From JBCCTX01 sp964468435 (GTDB lineage: Bacteria; Bacteroidota; Bacteroidia; J057): a stretch of 58,520 bases of DNA. The notes below the pieces were generated by a model. The model was not told where the DNA came from. It ran no database searches and saw only the letters and a list, made by a program, of their open reading frames with translations. A program made the position numbers and the translations under genes. Where the stretch lies: contig CAYXVE010000030.1 of the NCBI GenBank assembly GCA_964468435.1, positions 1 through 58,520 of the forward strand, read 5' to 3'. Shown piece after piece: positions 25,195 to 34,608 of this stretch (position 1 is the stretch's first letter; each line of letters opens with the position of its first letter).

Positions 25195-25962
25195 CTAATC
25201 TCTAAAAGCCAATATTCTCAAGCGCTGGTAATCTGCATACCAGATTCCATTGATCAGGCATTGATCTTTAATGTTTTCTTGCACTCTTAGTTTAATCTCT
25301 TCTTGGTCAGCGTCAGGTATCTCTTCAAAAAAAGCTCCGCCAAACATATCCAGCCAGTCGATAATTCCCGTCTGCTCATCTGTAAGCTCAGAGGGTCGCT
25401 CATAGTGGTAAGCCCTTCTCACATGAAAACCATATTTTTCAAGCAAAGAAGTATACTCGCCTACTGTAGGGAAATACCATACTTGCTTTTTAGCTTGTTC
25501 CGGATATCCGTGTTCAATGAGTTCTTTTTTTAGTTGCTTTAAGATAGTCTCCACATTACCTTTTCCTCCCATTTCGAGGATGAGTCTACCTCCAGGTGTG
25601 AGATTGTTGTACATCGCCTGAATAGCTTCCTCTACATCTAGTACCCAGTGCAAGGTAGCATTGGAAAATATCGCATGAAATGGTTGATCAAACTGAAAGT
25701 CTGATGCGTCCATAACGTAGAACTCCAGTTTAGGATATTTTGCCTGGGCATGGGCAATCATTGATGGCGAGTAATCTACACCTACAGCGTAGGTACCTTT
25801 TTGATGGATTTCATAGGTCAATTGACCTGTACCACACCCTAGGTCCAGAATTCGTTCCCCCGGATGAGGCTGAAGCCACTCGATGAGTTCCTGGCCGTAT
25901 TTAAATACAAAAGAATGTTTCTGGTTATAAAGTTGAGGATTCCAGGATAAATCTTCGCTCAT
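25195..25962 (-). CDS. Class I SAM-dependent methyltransferase (trans-aconitate methyltransferase-like)
   Basis: A 255-residue cytoplasmic methyltransferase. Motif I is ILDLGCGTGQLT, followed by GVDYSPSMIAHA, DASDFQF and FSNATLHWV as motifs II-IV, then GGRLILEMGG. The sequence order and the HWV motif recall the Tam (trans-aconitate) and malonyl-ACP methyltransferase groups, but the substrate cannot be assigned. The start codon overlaps the stop of the upstream GlsB gene by 4 bases (ATGA), which indicates an operon. Confidence 0.9.
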   Translation of the reverse strand: MSEDLSWNPQLYNQKHSFVFKYGQELIEWLQPHPGERILDLGCGTGQLTYEIHQKGTYAVGVDYSPSMIAHAQAKYPKLEFYVMDASDFQFDQPFHAIFSNATLHWVLDVEEAIQAMYNNLTPGGRLILEMGGKGNVETILKQLKKELIEHGYPEQAKKQVWYFPTVGEYTSLLEKYGFHVRRAYHYERPSELTDEQTGIIDWLDMFGGAFFEEIPDADQEEIKLRVQENIKDQCLINGIWYADYQRLRILAFRD

Positions 25963-26216
25963 GAGAAGATTTTACGATACAAAAATAGCAACAACACCGC
26001 TCCTACAATGGCCATGATGATTCCGCCGATGGTAAGCTCTCCAAAGGAGGAATTGAAAAAGGGCATAAATTTGGAGATAAAACTTCCTAAATATGAGCCA
26101 CCTATACCCACGAGTATGGTACCGATCCACCCTCCGGGATCTTTTCCGGGATGAATGTATTTAGCAATACCGCCAGCAATGGCACCTAAGATGATAAGAA
26201 TGATAAGACCAACCAT
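25959..26216 (-). CDS. GlsB/YeaQ/YmgE family small membrane protein
   Basis: An 85-residue inner-membrane protein with three predicted membrane helices (residues ~2-20, 29-48, 59-81). The Gly-rich pattern GAIAGGIAKYIHPG and GWIGTILVGIGGSYLG is typical of the transglycosylase-associated/GlsB family, linked to general stress responses in several bacteria. The exact molecular action is not known. It is first in a two-gene unit with the methyltransferase. Confidence 0.92.
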   Translation of the reverse strand: MVGLIILIILGAIAGGIAKYIHPGKDPGGWIGTILVGIGGSYLGSFISKFMPFFNSSFGELTIGGIIMAIVGAVLLLFLYRKIFS

Positions 26217-26275
26217 GATGTATTTTTGTGTTTATTTTGGTTAAAGATAGTAAAAAATATGGAATTTTTCAGAGC

Positions 26276-27700
26276 CTACAGGTTGCAATCTGCAACCCAT
26301 TCTAGTAATTCCGCTTTCATTTTCTTCACCCGTTTGGGTTGGAGCTTAGCTATGTTTATCGTTTCGCTGGGATCTTCGATCAGGTCGTAAAGTTCGAAGC
26401 TATTACCCTCGTCGGTGCTGATGAGCTTGTAGCGATCTGTTACCCAGGACATCTTGCCAGGATACTGGAAACCAATGGGTGACCTGCGTTTGCGTTTTCT
26501 CCCCAGTAGTATCTTGTAGACATTGGTACCATCCAGGGTGACATCTTTTGGAAAAGGTAAGTCCAGGGCCTCTACGATCGTGGGTAAATAGTCGCTGGTA
26601 ACGACAGGAGCCTTCAGCCTCCTACCCGGCATCATTCCCGAAGACCAAACGGTAAAAGCTGGGACCCGTACACCCCCTTCGTACAGACTGCGCTTGCGTT
26701 CACGAAAAGGGCCAGCACTTCCTGGCGTATCTCGCTCAGGGCCATTGTCGCTGGCAAACCAGATCCAAGTATGGTCTTCAATACCCAGTTGGTCTAATGT
26801 CTGTTTGAGTCTACCAATCTGCTCGTCCATGGCAGTGATCGCCCCGTAATAGAGTTGTTTCTCATGAGAGAGGTCGCTGTAAGATTCGCGGTGTTCCCGA
26901 TCAGCCACGACGGGTAGATGAGGCGTGTGAAACCATATTACAGTGAAGAAAGGTTGGTCATTTGTATGAGCAGATTTGATAAAGGGGATGGCCCGGTCCA
27001 TGATGATACGACTGTTGTCTCCATGCAAGTCGCCTTCTACCAGATGTTCTTCTCCATCCCAGTAAAAGGTACCATAGCATGCTGATTCCTGATCTTTATT
27101 TACAGCAGCCCAGCCATAGCGGAGGTTTTCTCCCTGTGTTGTATTAAAAACAATGGGTTTGATCATGGGATCATAGGTAGGAACTTTAGATTCAGTAGAA
27201 AAATAAGCATCAAAACCGTGAAAAGTAGGGAGTTGATAATGAGATGAATCTCCGGGTCTACCCCGGTTAGCATCTTTGATCTGGGTAGTTAGCGTACCCA
27301 GGTGCCATTTGCCAAAATGTCCGGTAGTATAGCCTTGTTCCTTCAGGATTTCAGCCAGGGTAACTTCTTCGGGTTCAAGATGACCGACATTGGCATTAGG
27401 TATGCCCAGGCGATAGGGATTGCGACCCGTGAGGCAACTGCCGCGAGTAGGTGAGCATACGGGGGATGCGGAATAGAAGCGATCAAAGATGACCCCTCTC
27501 GAGGCAAGTGCATCCAAATTGGGGGTATGTACTGCTTGATTGCCATTGAATCCTATATCACCCCAACCGAGATCATCGCACATTATAAGAATAATATTGG
27601 GACGATTTCTGGGTTGTGCCTGTAAGGATAGGAAAATAGTCGCGTTAAATAGCGTGAAGCATGCTATGGTAGTCCGGAAGCTTTTAAATAAACACTTCAT
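26276..27700 (-). CDS. Secreted formylglycine-dependent sulfatase
   Basis: A 474-residue S1-family sulfatase with a signal peptide (cleavage after LQAQ). The modification motif CSPTRG carries the Cys that is turned into formylglycine by an anaerobic- or FGE-type maturase not seen in this window. Metal ligands are in the first strand block IILIMCDDLGWGD, and in WFASDNGPE later on. It probably acts in the periplasm on sulfated polysaccharide, such as algal sulfated glycans, or on sulfate monoesters. It is the last gene of a three-gene group with another sulfatase and a PhoD-like phosphatase. Confidence 0.92.
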   Translation of the reverse strand: MKCLFKSFRTTIACFTLFNATIFLSLQAQPRNRPNIILIMCDDLGWGDIGFNGNQAVHTPNLDALASRGVIFDRFYSASPVCSPTRGSCLTGRNPYRLGIPNANVGHLEPEEVTLAEILKEQGYTTGHFGKWHLGTLTTQIKDANRGRPGDSSHYQLPTFHGFDAYFSTESKVPTYDPMIKPIVFNTTQGENLRYGWAAVNKDQESACYGTFYWDGEEHLVEGDLHGDNSRIIMDRAIPFIKSAHTNDQPFFTVIWFHTPHLPVVADREHRESYSDLSHEKQLYYGAITAMDEQIGRLKQTLDQLGIEDHTWIWFASDNGPERDTPGSAGPFRERKRSLYEGGVRVPAFTVWSSGMMPGRRLKAPVVTSDYLPTIVEALDLPFPKDVTLDGTNVYKILLGRKRKRRSPIGFQYPGKMSWVTDRYKLISTDEGNSFELYDLIEDPSETINIAKLQPKRVKKMKAELLEWVADCNL

Positions 27701-27808
27701 ATTGATAGGGTTAAGAAGACATACCTATACAAGGTACTCAATAAGTATATCTTATACAGATTGATTCTACCACCTGTCCATTTCAAAATGCTTATGAAGT
27801 GAAACGAT

Positions 27809-29209
27809 CTACGAATTATCTGAAGGCATCTGTGCATCAACCTTTTTCAGAACTTTTTGAAGCTTTTTTCTGAGTTTCTTTGCTTTCCGTGGCATTTCCT
27901 CAGCCAGATTGTTTTTTTCTTCCCAGTCGTTTTCCATATGGTAGAGTTCGATTTTTTCACGGTCGTAAAACTCGATAAGCTTCCAGTCGTCGATTCTCAT
28001 AGCACTTCCCGGGGTCCATGCGCTGCCATGATAATGTGGAAAATGCCAGTAAAGCAGGTCGCGTCCGAGTTCGTTTTCACCTTTTAGTAAGGGTAGCAGA
28101 CTTATCCCATCTACATGTTGATCTGGCATAGGAGCCATACCAGCGAGTTCCAACAGGGTAGGATAAAAGTCCATGCTGATGACCGGCTCATCAGATTCGA
28201 TCCCGGTCTTACTGATCCCTGGAGCACGTATCATCAGGGGGACACGTATGCCTCCTTCGTAGCACCAGCCTTTTCCTGCTCTCAGTGGAAGGTTCGCGGT
28301 AGGCGCATTTTCCCTGAATAAAGTCGAAAGCCCTCCATTATCCGAAGTGAATACAATGATCGTGTTATCTGATAAATCCAGTTCTTCCAGTTTATCCAAT
28401 ACCCTACCTACATTTTCATCCATCGAATAGACCATGGAAGCATAGGCGGAATTGTCCTGATAGAGCTTGGTATAGCCCTCATCTTCACGAATGTGGTCCG
28501 GTTCATAATCAGGTTTCATCGCTGCCTTAGCTTCAAATTTAGAGATATGCTTTTTGGAAGCCTGGATAGGGGTATGGACAGTATAAAAAGAAAGAAACAG
28601 AAAGAAAGGATCATCCTGATGGTCTTCAATAAATGTGAGGGATTCCCGTGTTAGTCGATCGGTAAGATATTCTCCTTCTGGGCCGTCATCCAGTTTGGGA
28701 TTGTTGTAAGGGGAATAATACCCTCCTGGGGGGCTACCTTTTTCATGTCCACCGTAGTTGTAATCAAAGCCCTGATCTTCGGGATAATAGCCCTCGCTTC
28801 CCAGGTGCCACTTTCCTGCAAAACAAGTGCTATATCCCTGTTGTTTGAAAGCTTCAGCGAGTGTGATTTCTTTCAGGGGAAGCTCATGACGGTCATTGGG
28901 CCCTTCCAGTTTTTTGCCGGGAGGATTCTGACCGGGTATCCAGTCGGTAATTCGTACACGGGCGGGATGCTTGCCGGATACGATGGCGGCACGAGTTGGA
29001 GAACACACTGGGCTGGCGGCATAAGCCTGAGTAAAACGGACGGCGGATTGAGCTAGCTTATCCAGATGGGGAGTTTCGTAAAACTCTGATCCATAGCATC
29101 CTAGATCAGCCCAGCCTAGGTCATCGACGAGGATGAATACTATGTTAGGGGGTTGGGATTGAGCAAAAGCGGTAGATATGATGAAGGCTATGGTATAAAG
29201 GTATTTCAT
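27809..29209 (-). CDS. Secreted formylglycine-dependent sulfatase (second)
   Basis: I choose the ATG at 29209, giving 466 residues, because it starts a clear signal peptide (MKYLYTIAFIISTAFAQSQ); the longer frame to 29257 would overlap the preceding gene. Motifs: IVFILVDDLGWADLG with two metal Asp residues, CSPTRA with the formylglycine Cys, KWHLG, and FTSDNGGL. It is distinct from its neighbour and thus likely to have another substrate. It lies between the PhoD-like gene (31-base gap) and the other sulfatase (108-base gap), all on one strand. The C-terminus is rich in Lys. Confidence 0.92.
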   Translation of the reverse strand: MKYLYTIAFIISTAFAQSQPPNIVFILVDDLGWADLGCYGSEFYETPHLDKLAQSAVRFTQAYAASPVCSPTRAAIVSGKHPARVRITDWIPGQNPPGKKLEGPNDRHELPLKEITLAEAFKQQGYSTCFAGKWHLGSEGYYPEDQGFDYNYGGHEKGSPPGGYYSPYNNPKLDDGPEGEYLTDRLTRESLTFIEDHQDDPFFLFLSFYTVHTPIQASKKHISKFEAKAAMKPDYEPDHIREDEGYTKLYQDNSAYASMVYSMDENVGRVLDKLEELDLSDNTIIVFTSDNGGLSTLFRENAPTANLPLRAGKGWCYEGGIRVPLMIRAPGISKTGIESDEPVISMDFYPTLLELAGMAPMPDQHVDGISLLPLLKGENELGRDLLYWHFPHYHGSAWTPGSAMRIDDWKLIEFYDREKIELYHMENDWEEKNNLAEEMPRKAKKLRKKLQKVLKKVDAQMPSDNS

Positions 29210-29240
29210 AGTACTTGTTATTAGACAGGATTCACCGGAT

Positions 29241-31760
29241 TTAAAATGCAATGTCAATGGAGCTTTCTTTATCCGGGAAGACGCCAGTTAATTCCTTCCA
29301 ACTGTCTGTATCGGGATCTCCTACTTTGATTGTATATGCACCGGATTCAAAAATTTTGGGCTGGAAACTATCTCTGTTGATGCGCAGCTTGTAGACCAGT
29401 TCTCCCGTTGCTTCGTGAATCACTTCAACTATGGGGTTTTCGATTCCAGATAAGTTCATTGTTGGTAGATAATCCATTGCTTCGCGTCCATAATTGTCGG
29501 TAACATTGATTGTGAGGGGCCAGCCGGGAAACTGCTCGGGTTTGTCCTGACCGGGGGCATCCAGGTAGCGGTAAGCTTCCATCTTGATAGTCTGTTGAGA
29601 TTGATCAAAATGAATCATTCCATATCCTGAAGCCTTTTGATGCATCAGGTCATAGCGATTGGAAGCGTCTGGGTTTTCCTTAGGATTCCCAACGGTGTAA
29701 ATGAGATTGGGATGTCCAAATCCATCTTTATAATATCCGGTATTGGGGAGATCATGATCGGGGCGATACTCAAAAGACCAGCCGAGCTTATCGGGCCAGA
29801 AGGCCCTTGGATAACCAACGGTTATGGCTGGGGTACAGAATGCCCATCCTGCATCACCGAAGTCTTCCAGGCCATATTGGAGGATAGCTGGCAGATGCTG
29901 GTCGCCGTTGATGTGAAAGGCAAAGCCTTTGCGGATGAGACCTATGACTTGCTGTCGCTGGTTTTGCGGCCAGCCGCCGGAGTCGAGGTCTGCGGCAAGC
30001 ACCATCCGCTCTTCTCCGTGATGTGTGGCGACACCTGCAAAGAGTGTCTGAGATAGCAGTACCTTCATATCAGCACCCTTCCAGTCAGAAACCCAGTCCT
30101 CGAGGAATACCATCTGGCGAGGACCAAGGTATTCCAGGTTGGGATTATCTATGCGACTCATATTGTCGAGGGGTTCCTGTAGGTGGTCGGGACGACCACC
30201 CCAAGTGGCTATAGCCACAGGACCGGTTTTGAACATTCGATCGCTGATAATGGCAAAGCTCACCCTGCCATAGACCATATCTGTATACCAGGGCGTAATG
30301 TCCTGTTCTAGCAAGGTGGGATCGTAAGGATCGGGAAGATGAACGCACTGCGTGCGGTGAACAGCATTGACCATTTGTGCAGGCTGTACATAGCCGCCAG
30401 ATGAGCCTTGAAACTGACGGAAGGTCTCAATGTCAATATTTTCCCCTCCTTCACCCCAAAGATTTCCCTGAAAGACATCATGATCATCTGGCGTACATAC
30501 TGTGGGTCTGTCCCGCATCAAATCTCTAAAGGCCCAGCCAAACATGTACCATTTTCCCAGATAATTGAGAATGGCGCTGTCTGCTGGAAAGCGGATGATG
30601 CCGTATCCCCCATTACTTTCATATAGTTGGTCACCCGAGAAGAACAACAGATCTGGGTCTTCCTGAATGAGATTTTCTGATACTGGTGTGTATGGAAAGC
30701 CAGAACCAAACTGACAAGTCAGTCCTGCTACTTTGAGCGGCCTGTCTATGGGATCCTTACGGATAGTGCCTTGGTAGTAATCTGGGATGACTGTCCCATC
30801 CGGAAAGGCCTGTTCATAAACAAGTCTATATGGTATATCTTTTGAGCTATCCCAATTTTCCATCCTGAACAATGCAGTACGTGCATCGGCATCGATAGAC
30901 TCCGTTGCTATGGTTTTCCAGTCATTTTCCTCCTGTATCTGAAGCATTACTTGTTGGTTATCCTGCTCACCAATCGGAGGCATTTGTGCTGTCATTTTTA
31001 ATATATCCTTGCTTAATGTATGCATACTCCACAGAATAGGCCCCATTCTTTCCTGTTTATTTTCTTTAATGCTGGTGCCAGATACATTCAGATCATCAAA
31101 CCAGAATCTAGGTCCATTTTGGTATGCATTGCCATTTTGATGGGTATTGACCAATGCGATCAATCCTTCCAACGAGGAAGATTGTGGCAAAAGGACTACT
31201 GGGGAAGAAATCCCTTTTGCATCTGTAGCCTGAATCCAAAGCTCATAAGTTTCATCGGGAAGTTGTAGGCCATTCAATTCTATACTAAATTCTTCTAGGT
31301 TAAAGTCATCGGGTAGTTTTTCTCTTTTATCTCCCAAAAAAATATAGCCCTCTGTATGTATTCCTGCATCCATACCTTTCCCAAAATAACACAGGGCCGA
31401 TACACGTTGATCCACGGTGTCGTGAATGCCTATGCTAAGACCTGCTGATCCATCTACTTTACCCTCATTGAGCATACCCATTCTCACTTTGATGAAGAAA
31501 TTTCCAACAGGAGAGAGGGTATGAGTAAGAAGGTTCACGCGCATGCGGGTACGGTGTCCCATGCACTCTAGTCTACCTCCACTTACCTGCCAGTCTTCCA
31601 GCGGTATGGACCAGAAATTCTCGCTTATCCAGATCCTATCGTGAATATTATCAAAATTTTCATTGAAGCCAGTCTCACTTGCCGTATTGCAAGCGGTGAA
31701 AATCAATAAGGATAATAAGAAATAAATACAATATGATTTTGGGATCGAAGGTTCGTACAT
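29241..31760 (-). CDS. PhoD-like metallophosphatase lipoprotein with N-terminal lectin-like domain
   Basis: An 839-residue lipoprotein (lipobox TAC near residue 24). The first ~230 residues are beta-rich and resemble a laminin-G/concanavalin-like sheet. The middle shows PhoD/metallophosphatase features: LFFSGDQLYE and TPDDHDVFQGN (metal-binding Asp, His), AFHINGDQHLPAI (Gly-Asp-x-His) and later HPNLIY. PhoD enzymes are Ca/Fe phosphodiesterases, but in this group the substrate may be a phospho- or sulfo-sugar. It heads a three-gene unit with two sulfatases, which suggests work on one anionic substrate. It is much longer than PhoD (~550). Confidence 0.82.
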   Translation of the reverse strand: MYEPSIPKSYCIYFLLSLLIFTACNTASETGFNENFDNIHDRIWISENFWSIPLEDWQVSGGRLECMGHRTRMRVNLLTHTLSPVGNFFIKVRMGMLNEGKVDGSAGLSIGIHDTVDQRVSALCYFGKGMDAGIHTEGYIFLGDKREKLPDDFNLEEFSIELNGLQLPDETYELWIQATDAKGISSPVVLLPQSSSLEGLIALVNTHQNGNAYQNGPRFWFDDLNVSGTSIKENKQERMGPILWSMHTLSKDILKMTAQMPPIGEQDNQQVMLQIQEENDWKTIATESIDADARTALFRMENWDSSKDIPYRLVYEQAFPDGTVIPDYYQGTIRKDPIDRPLKVAGLTCQFGSGFPYTPVSENLIQEDPDLLFFSGDQLYESNGGYGIIRFPADSAILNYLGKWYMFGWAFRDLMRDRPTVCTPDDHDVFQGNLWGEGGENIDIETFRQFQGSSGGYVQPAQMVNAVHRTQCVHLPDPYDPTLLEQDITPWYTDMVYGRVSFAIISDRMFKTGPVAIATWGGRPDHLQEPLDNMSRIDNPNLEYLGPRQMVFLEDWVSDWKGADMKVLLSQTLFAGVATHHGEERMVLAADLDSGGWPQNQRQQVIGLIRKGFAFHINGDQHLPAILQYGLEDFGDAGWAFCTPAITVGYPRAFWPDKLGWSFEYRPDHDLPNTGYYKDGFGHPNLIYTVGNPKENPDASNRYDLMHQKASGYGMIHFDQSQQTIKMEAYRYLDAPGQDKPEQFPGWPLTINVTDNYGREAMDYLPTMNLSGIENPIVEVIHEATGELVYKLRINRDSFQPKIFESGAYTIKVGDPDTDSWKELTGVFPDKESSIDIAF

Positions 31761-31881
31761 ATGAAAAATCTTGAATGTGCATCTCTATTTACTAATCTAT
31801 GAAATTTATAGGGAATTGCGTCATTTTGCTGGATATTTCGCTATCTCCTTATTTCTTTCCTTATTTTATGGCAAACATTTC

Positions 31882-31889
31882 TATTTTTG
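31882..31889 (+). promoter_or_regulatory. Candidate -7 box of the SDR gene
   Basis: TATTTTTG fits the TAnnTTTG box and lies 29 bases before the ATG at 31918. No good TTG element was found at the expected -33 distance. The box supports the short start, because a longer protein would begin upstream of it. Confidence 0.35.
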
Positions 31890-31917
31890 TAGGATTACAA
31901 TCTATCGAAACAACACC

Positions 31918-32667
31918 ATGCTTAGATTTCAGGATCAAATTGCCATTGTAACCGGCGGTGCAAGAGGTATAGGGAAAGGCATTGCCAACCGTTTGTTGGA
32001 GGAGGGAGCTACTGTTGTACTATGGGATATTTTAAAGGCTCCACTGGACGAAACAGTAGAGGAATTACTAGAATTGGGAAAGATTTCAGGAAAGTGCCTC
32101 AATATTACAGAAGAGAGAGAGGTAAAAGCATCTATTCAGGAGGTGGTGGCAACACATGGAAAGGTTGACATACTGGTGAACTGTGCAGGTATTGTAGGTC
32201 CCACTTCTTGTAATATCATGGATTATGAGCTGAAGGACTTTCAGCACATACTCAATGTAAACCTCACGGGTGCATTTCTCACAACCAAATATGTGATTCC
32301 ACCCATGCTGGAGCGCCAGTATGGACGCATCTTACATATTACTTCTATTGCAGGCAAGGAGGGCAATCCCGGCATGGTAGGATATACCTCTAGCAAAGCA
32401 GGTATGATCGGCCTGATCAAAGGGATTGGTAAAGAGTTTGCAGATCAGGGGATCACGATCAACGGGATCGCACCCGCAGTGATTGCAACTCCGATGAATC
32501 TGGAAACAGAAAAGCAAATGTTGGACTATATGATCGCCAAAATTCCTATGAAGCGCCTGGGAACGGTCGAAGAGGTAGCTTCTCTCGCCTGCTGGGTCGT
32601 ATCCCAAGAAGCCAGCTTCAATACTGGATTTGTATTTGATCTATCGGGAGGAAGAGCGACTTACTGA
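31918..32667 (+). CDS. Short-chain dehydrogenase/reductase (FabG-like)
   Basis: A 249-residue cytoplasmic NAD(P)-dependent oxidoreductase of the classical SDR type. The cofactor motif is TGGARGIG, the NAG motif appears as NCAGIVG, and the catalytic set is Ser in ITSIAG with Tyr and Lys in YTSSKAG. The frame extends upstream to 31771, but the ATG at 31918 follows a promoter-like box and fits the family start. It could reduce a keto-sugar or keto-acid. It is a single gene between the divergent phosphatase and a convergent epimerase-like gene. Confidence 0.9.
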   Translation: MLRFQDQIAIVTGGARGIGKGIANRLLEEGATVVLWDILKAPLDETVEELLELGKISGKCLNITEEREVKASIQEVVATHGKVDILVNCAGIVGPTSCNIMDYELKDFQHILNVNLTGAFLTTKYVIPPMLERQYGRILHITSIAGKEGNPGMVGYTSSKAGMIGLIKGIGKEFADQGITINGIAPAVIATPMNLETEKQMLDYMIAKIPMKRLGTVEEVASLACWVVSQEASFNTGFVFDLSGGRATY

Positions 32668-32696
32668 AGCACACAGCTTAAAACAGTACCATCATT

Positions 32697-33623
32697 TCAC
32701 GATGTCTGATAGGCTTTGACAGTCTCTTCGATCCCCTGCTCATAGGGAGTAGGGGAAAAATCAAAAGCCTGTTCGAATTTGCTGCTGTCAAACACATAGG
32801 GATATTCATTTTGATACATCATCTCTGGCACTTCTCTTATTTCTGAATTAAATAATCCTGCCATTTGCACCATCCATTTTTTTAGTACAGAATACTTTGG
32901 TTCTATACCTATCTTTTCTGCAGCAATCTCGATCAATTCTTTTCCTGTGAGTGCCGGACTGGCAGTAGGTAAATGCCAGATTTGTCCATAGGCATTGGGA
33001 GTGTTTCCCAGGAGAGCCATCGCCTTACCCATGTCTGGAGTATAGGTGAAAGAGTGTACCATATCGTCGCGCCCGATCCATTGGGCCTTTTTTTCGGCTA
33101 TCATATTATCCAGTACCAGCTTATTAAAGATACTGGTACCCGCATGGGGTCCATAAAAGTCTGCTGCTTTTACGATCATTCCAGTTACTCTTCCTTCCTC
33201 CATGGCATTGAGCAGCAATTCAGCGACTTCTTTTCTCACCTCTCCTTTCTTACTATCGGGTTTAAGAGGGCTTACTTCAGTCATCTTTTCTTCTACCTTC
33301 CCCAGCGGATAGATATTGTCCAGAAAGACCAGCTTTGTGTCCGACTGAGCACAGGCCTCCATCACATTTTTCATAATCGAGGGCCATTTCTCCCGCCATA
33401 TCCTAGAATTATAGGGAAGGCCGACTGTCAGATACGCTACCTCCGAACCCTCAACGGCTTTGAGAGTTTGTTCCTGATCTAACAAATCAGCAGCAAAAGT
33501 CTGATCTGTATCATTGATCCTACGAGGATTACGACTCACGATCCGGATATTTTGTGTGTATTCTGGAAGGTGTCTTGCTAGTTCTATACCTGAAATTCCA
33601 GTTGCGCCTAAAATGGTATGCAT
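32697..33623 (-). CDS. NAD-dependent epimerase/dehydratase-like atypical SDR
   Basis: A 308-residue cytoplasmic protein with the extended/atypical SDR fold. The cofactor loop is GATGISG at the very N-terminus, followed by a basic RNPRR after strand 2, which suggests NADP. The usual Tyr-x-x-x-Lys is not clear; the region VRKEVAELLL may hold the Lys without the Tyr. Similar to NAD-binding proteins of the YeeZ/NmrA side. The substrate is not known. Its start is 257 bases from the RraA operon start, and the two diverge. Confidence 0.8.
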   Translation of the reverse strand: MHTILGATGISGIELARHLPEYTQNIRIVSRNPRRINDTDQTFAADLLDQEQTLKAVEGSEVAYLTVGLPYNSRIWREKWPSIMKNVMEACAQSDTKLVFLDNIYPLGKVEEKMTEVSPLKPDSKKGEVRKEVAELLLNAMEEGRVTGMIVKAADFYGPHAGTSIFNKLVLDNMIAEKKAQWIGRDDMVHSFTYTPDMGKAMALLGNTPNAYGQIWHLPTASPALTGKELIEIAAEKIGIEPKYSVLKKWMVQMAGLFNSEIREVPEMMYQNEYPYVFDSSKFEQAFDFSPTPYEQGIEETVKAYQTS

Positions 33624-33880
33624 GATGGGATTTTTTAAATTATTGAAAAATAAGTGATTGATACCCCATCTCTTACAGCTCAGTTAAAAATATGATTAAT
33701 CTATAGAAATCAAACGAGATGAGTCGTGATAATAGAAACTTTATCTTAATATACTGTCGGGAATTTGAGTTGTATTAAAGTTATAAATCTCCCCATTTTA
33801 CTTGATGATATTTTGAGAATATCTAAACAAAATCCCTGGATTTTCCAATTTCTCCCTATTTTAGAGTAAAATTCACTCAG

Positions 33881-34576
33881 ATGGAATCAATTTCCTGGTC
33901 TTCAGACACAGAGCTTTTCAGCCTGATCAGACAAGAACTCTTTACAGCAGTGGTGGGCGATGTAATGGATAAAGCGGGTCTTTTTCACCAGTTTTTGCCT
34001 CCCAGCATACGTCCATTGCGGGAAAATATGGTCGTATTGGGGCGTGCGATGCCTGTTTTGGAGGCAGATGTATATATGGAAGTATCCTTATCGGGATCGT
34101 CTACTATGCAAAAGCCCTTTGGGCTGATGCTGGAAGCATTAGACGACCTCCAGCCGGATGAAGTCTATGTTTGTACGGGGGCTTCTCCCCGATATGCCTT
34201 GTGGGGGGAACTGATGAGTACCCGTGCCATTAAACTTGGGGCTACAGGAGCTGTTGTGAATGGCTATGTAAGGGATACTAAGGGGATCTATGCATTGAGT
34301 TTTCCCACTTTTGCTCAGGGTAGCTATGCTCAAGACCAGGGGCCACGCGGTAAAGTGATCGATTACCGCGTACCCATAGAAATGGAGGGTGTGTCCATTT
34401 TGCCTGGAGATATTATCTTTGGGGATATAGATGGCGTACTGGTAGTGCCGCAACGATATGAACAGGACATAATCGAAGCAGCCATAGAAAAAGCCCGGGG
34501 AGAAAAATTGGTCAAAAAAGCTATTGAAGCAGGTATGAGTGCCTGTGAGGCTTTTGAAATCTATGGCATTATGTAA
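33881..34576 (+). CDS. RraA/HMG-aldolase family protein
   Basis: A 231-residue protein of the RraA-like fold (4-hydroxy-4-methyl-2-oxoglutarate/4-carboxy-4-hydroxy-2-oxoadipate aldolase side). Conserved parts are VVGDVMDKAG near the start, the phosphate- or oxaloacetate-binding loop GELMSTRAIKLGATGAVVNG, with the Arg, and VRDT, with the metal-binding Asp. PGDIIFGDIDGVLVVPQ at the end is a hallmark. The fold cleaves 3-hydroxy or 4-hydroxy keto acids to pyruvate. It is first in an operon of four to five genes, suggesting the last, carbon-splitting step of a sugar-acid route. Confidence 0.88.
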   Translation: MESISWSSDTELFSLIRQELFTAVVGDVMDKAGLFHQFLPPSIRPLRENMVVLGRAMPVLEADVYMEVSLSGSSTMQKPFGLMLEALDDLQPDEVYVCTGASPRYALWGELMSTRAIKLGATGAVVNGYVRDTKGIYALSFPTFAQGSYAQDQGPRGKVIDYRVPIEMEGVSILPGDIIFGDIDGVLVVPQRYEQDIIEAAIEKARGEKLVKKAIEAGMSACEAFEIYGIM

Positions 34577-34608
34577 GCGCTTTCATGTTAAATAAAACCA
34601 GATGATTC

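Noticed and set aside
31771..31917. 49-residue N-terminal extension of the SDR protein
   Set aside because: A promoter-like box lies within it, and the SDR family start fits the ATG at 31918.
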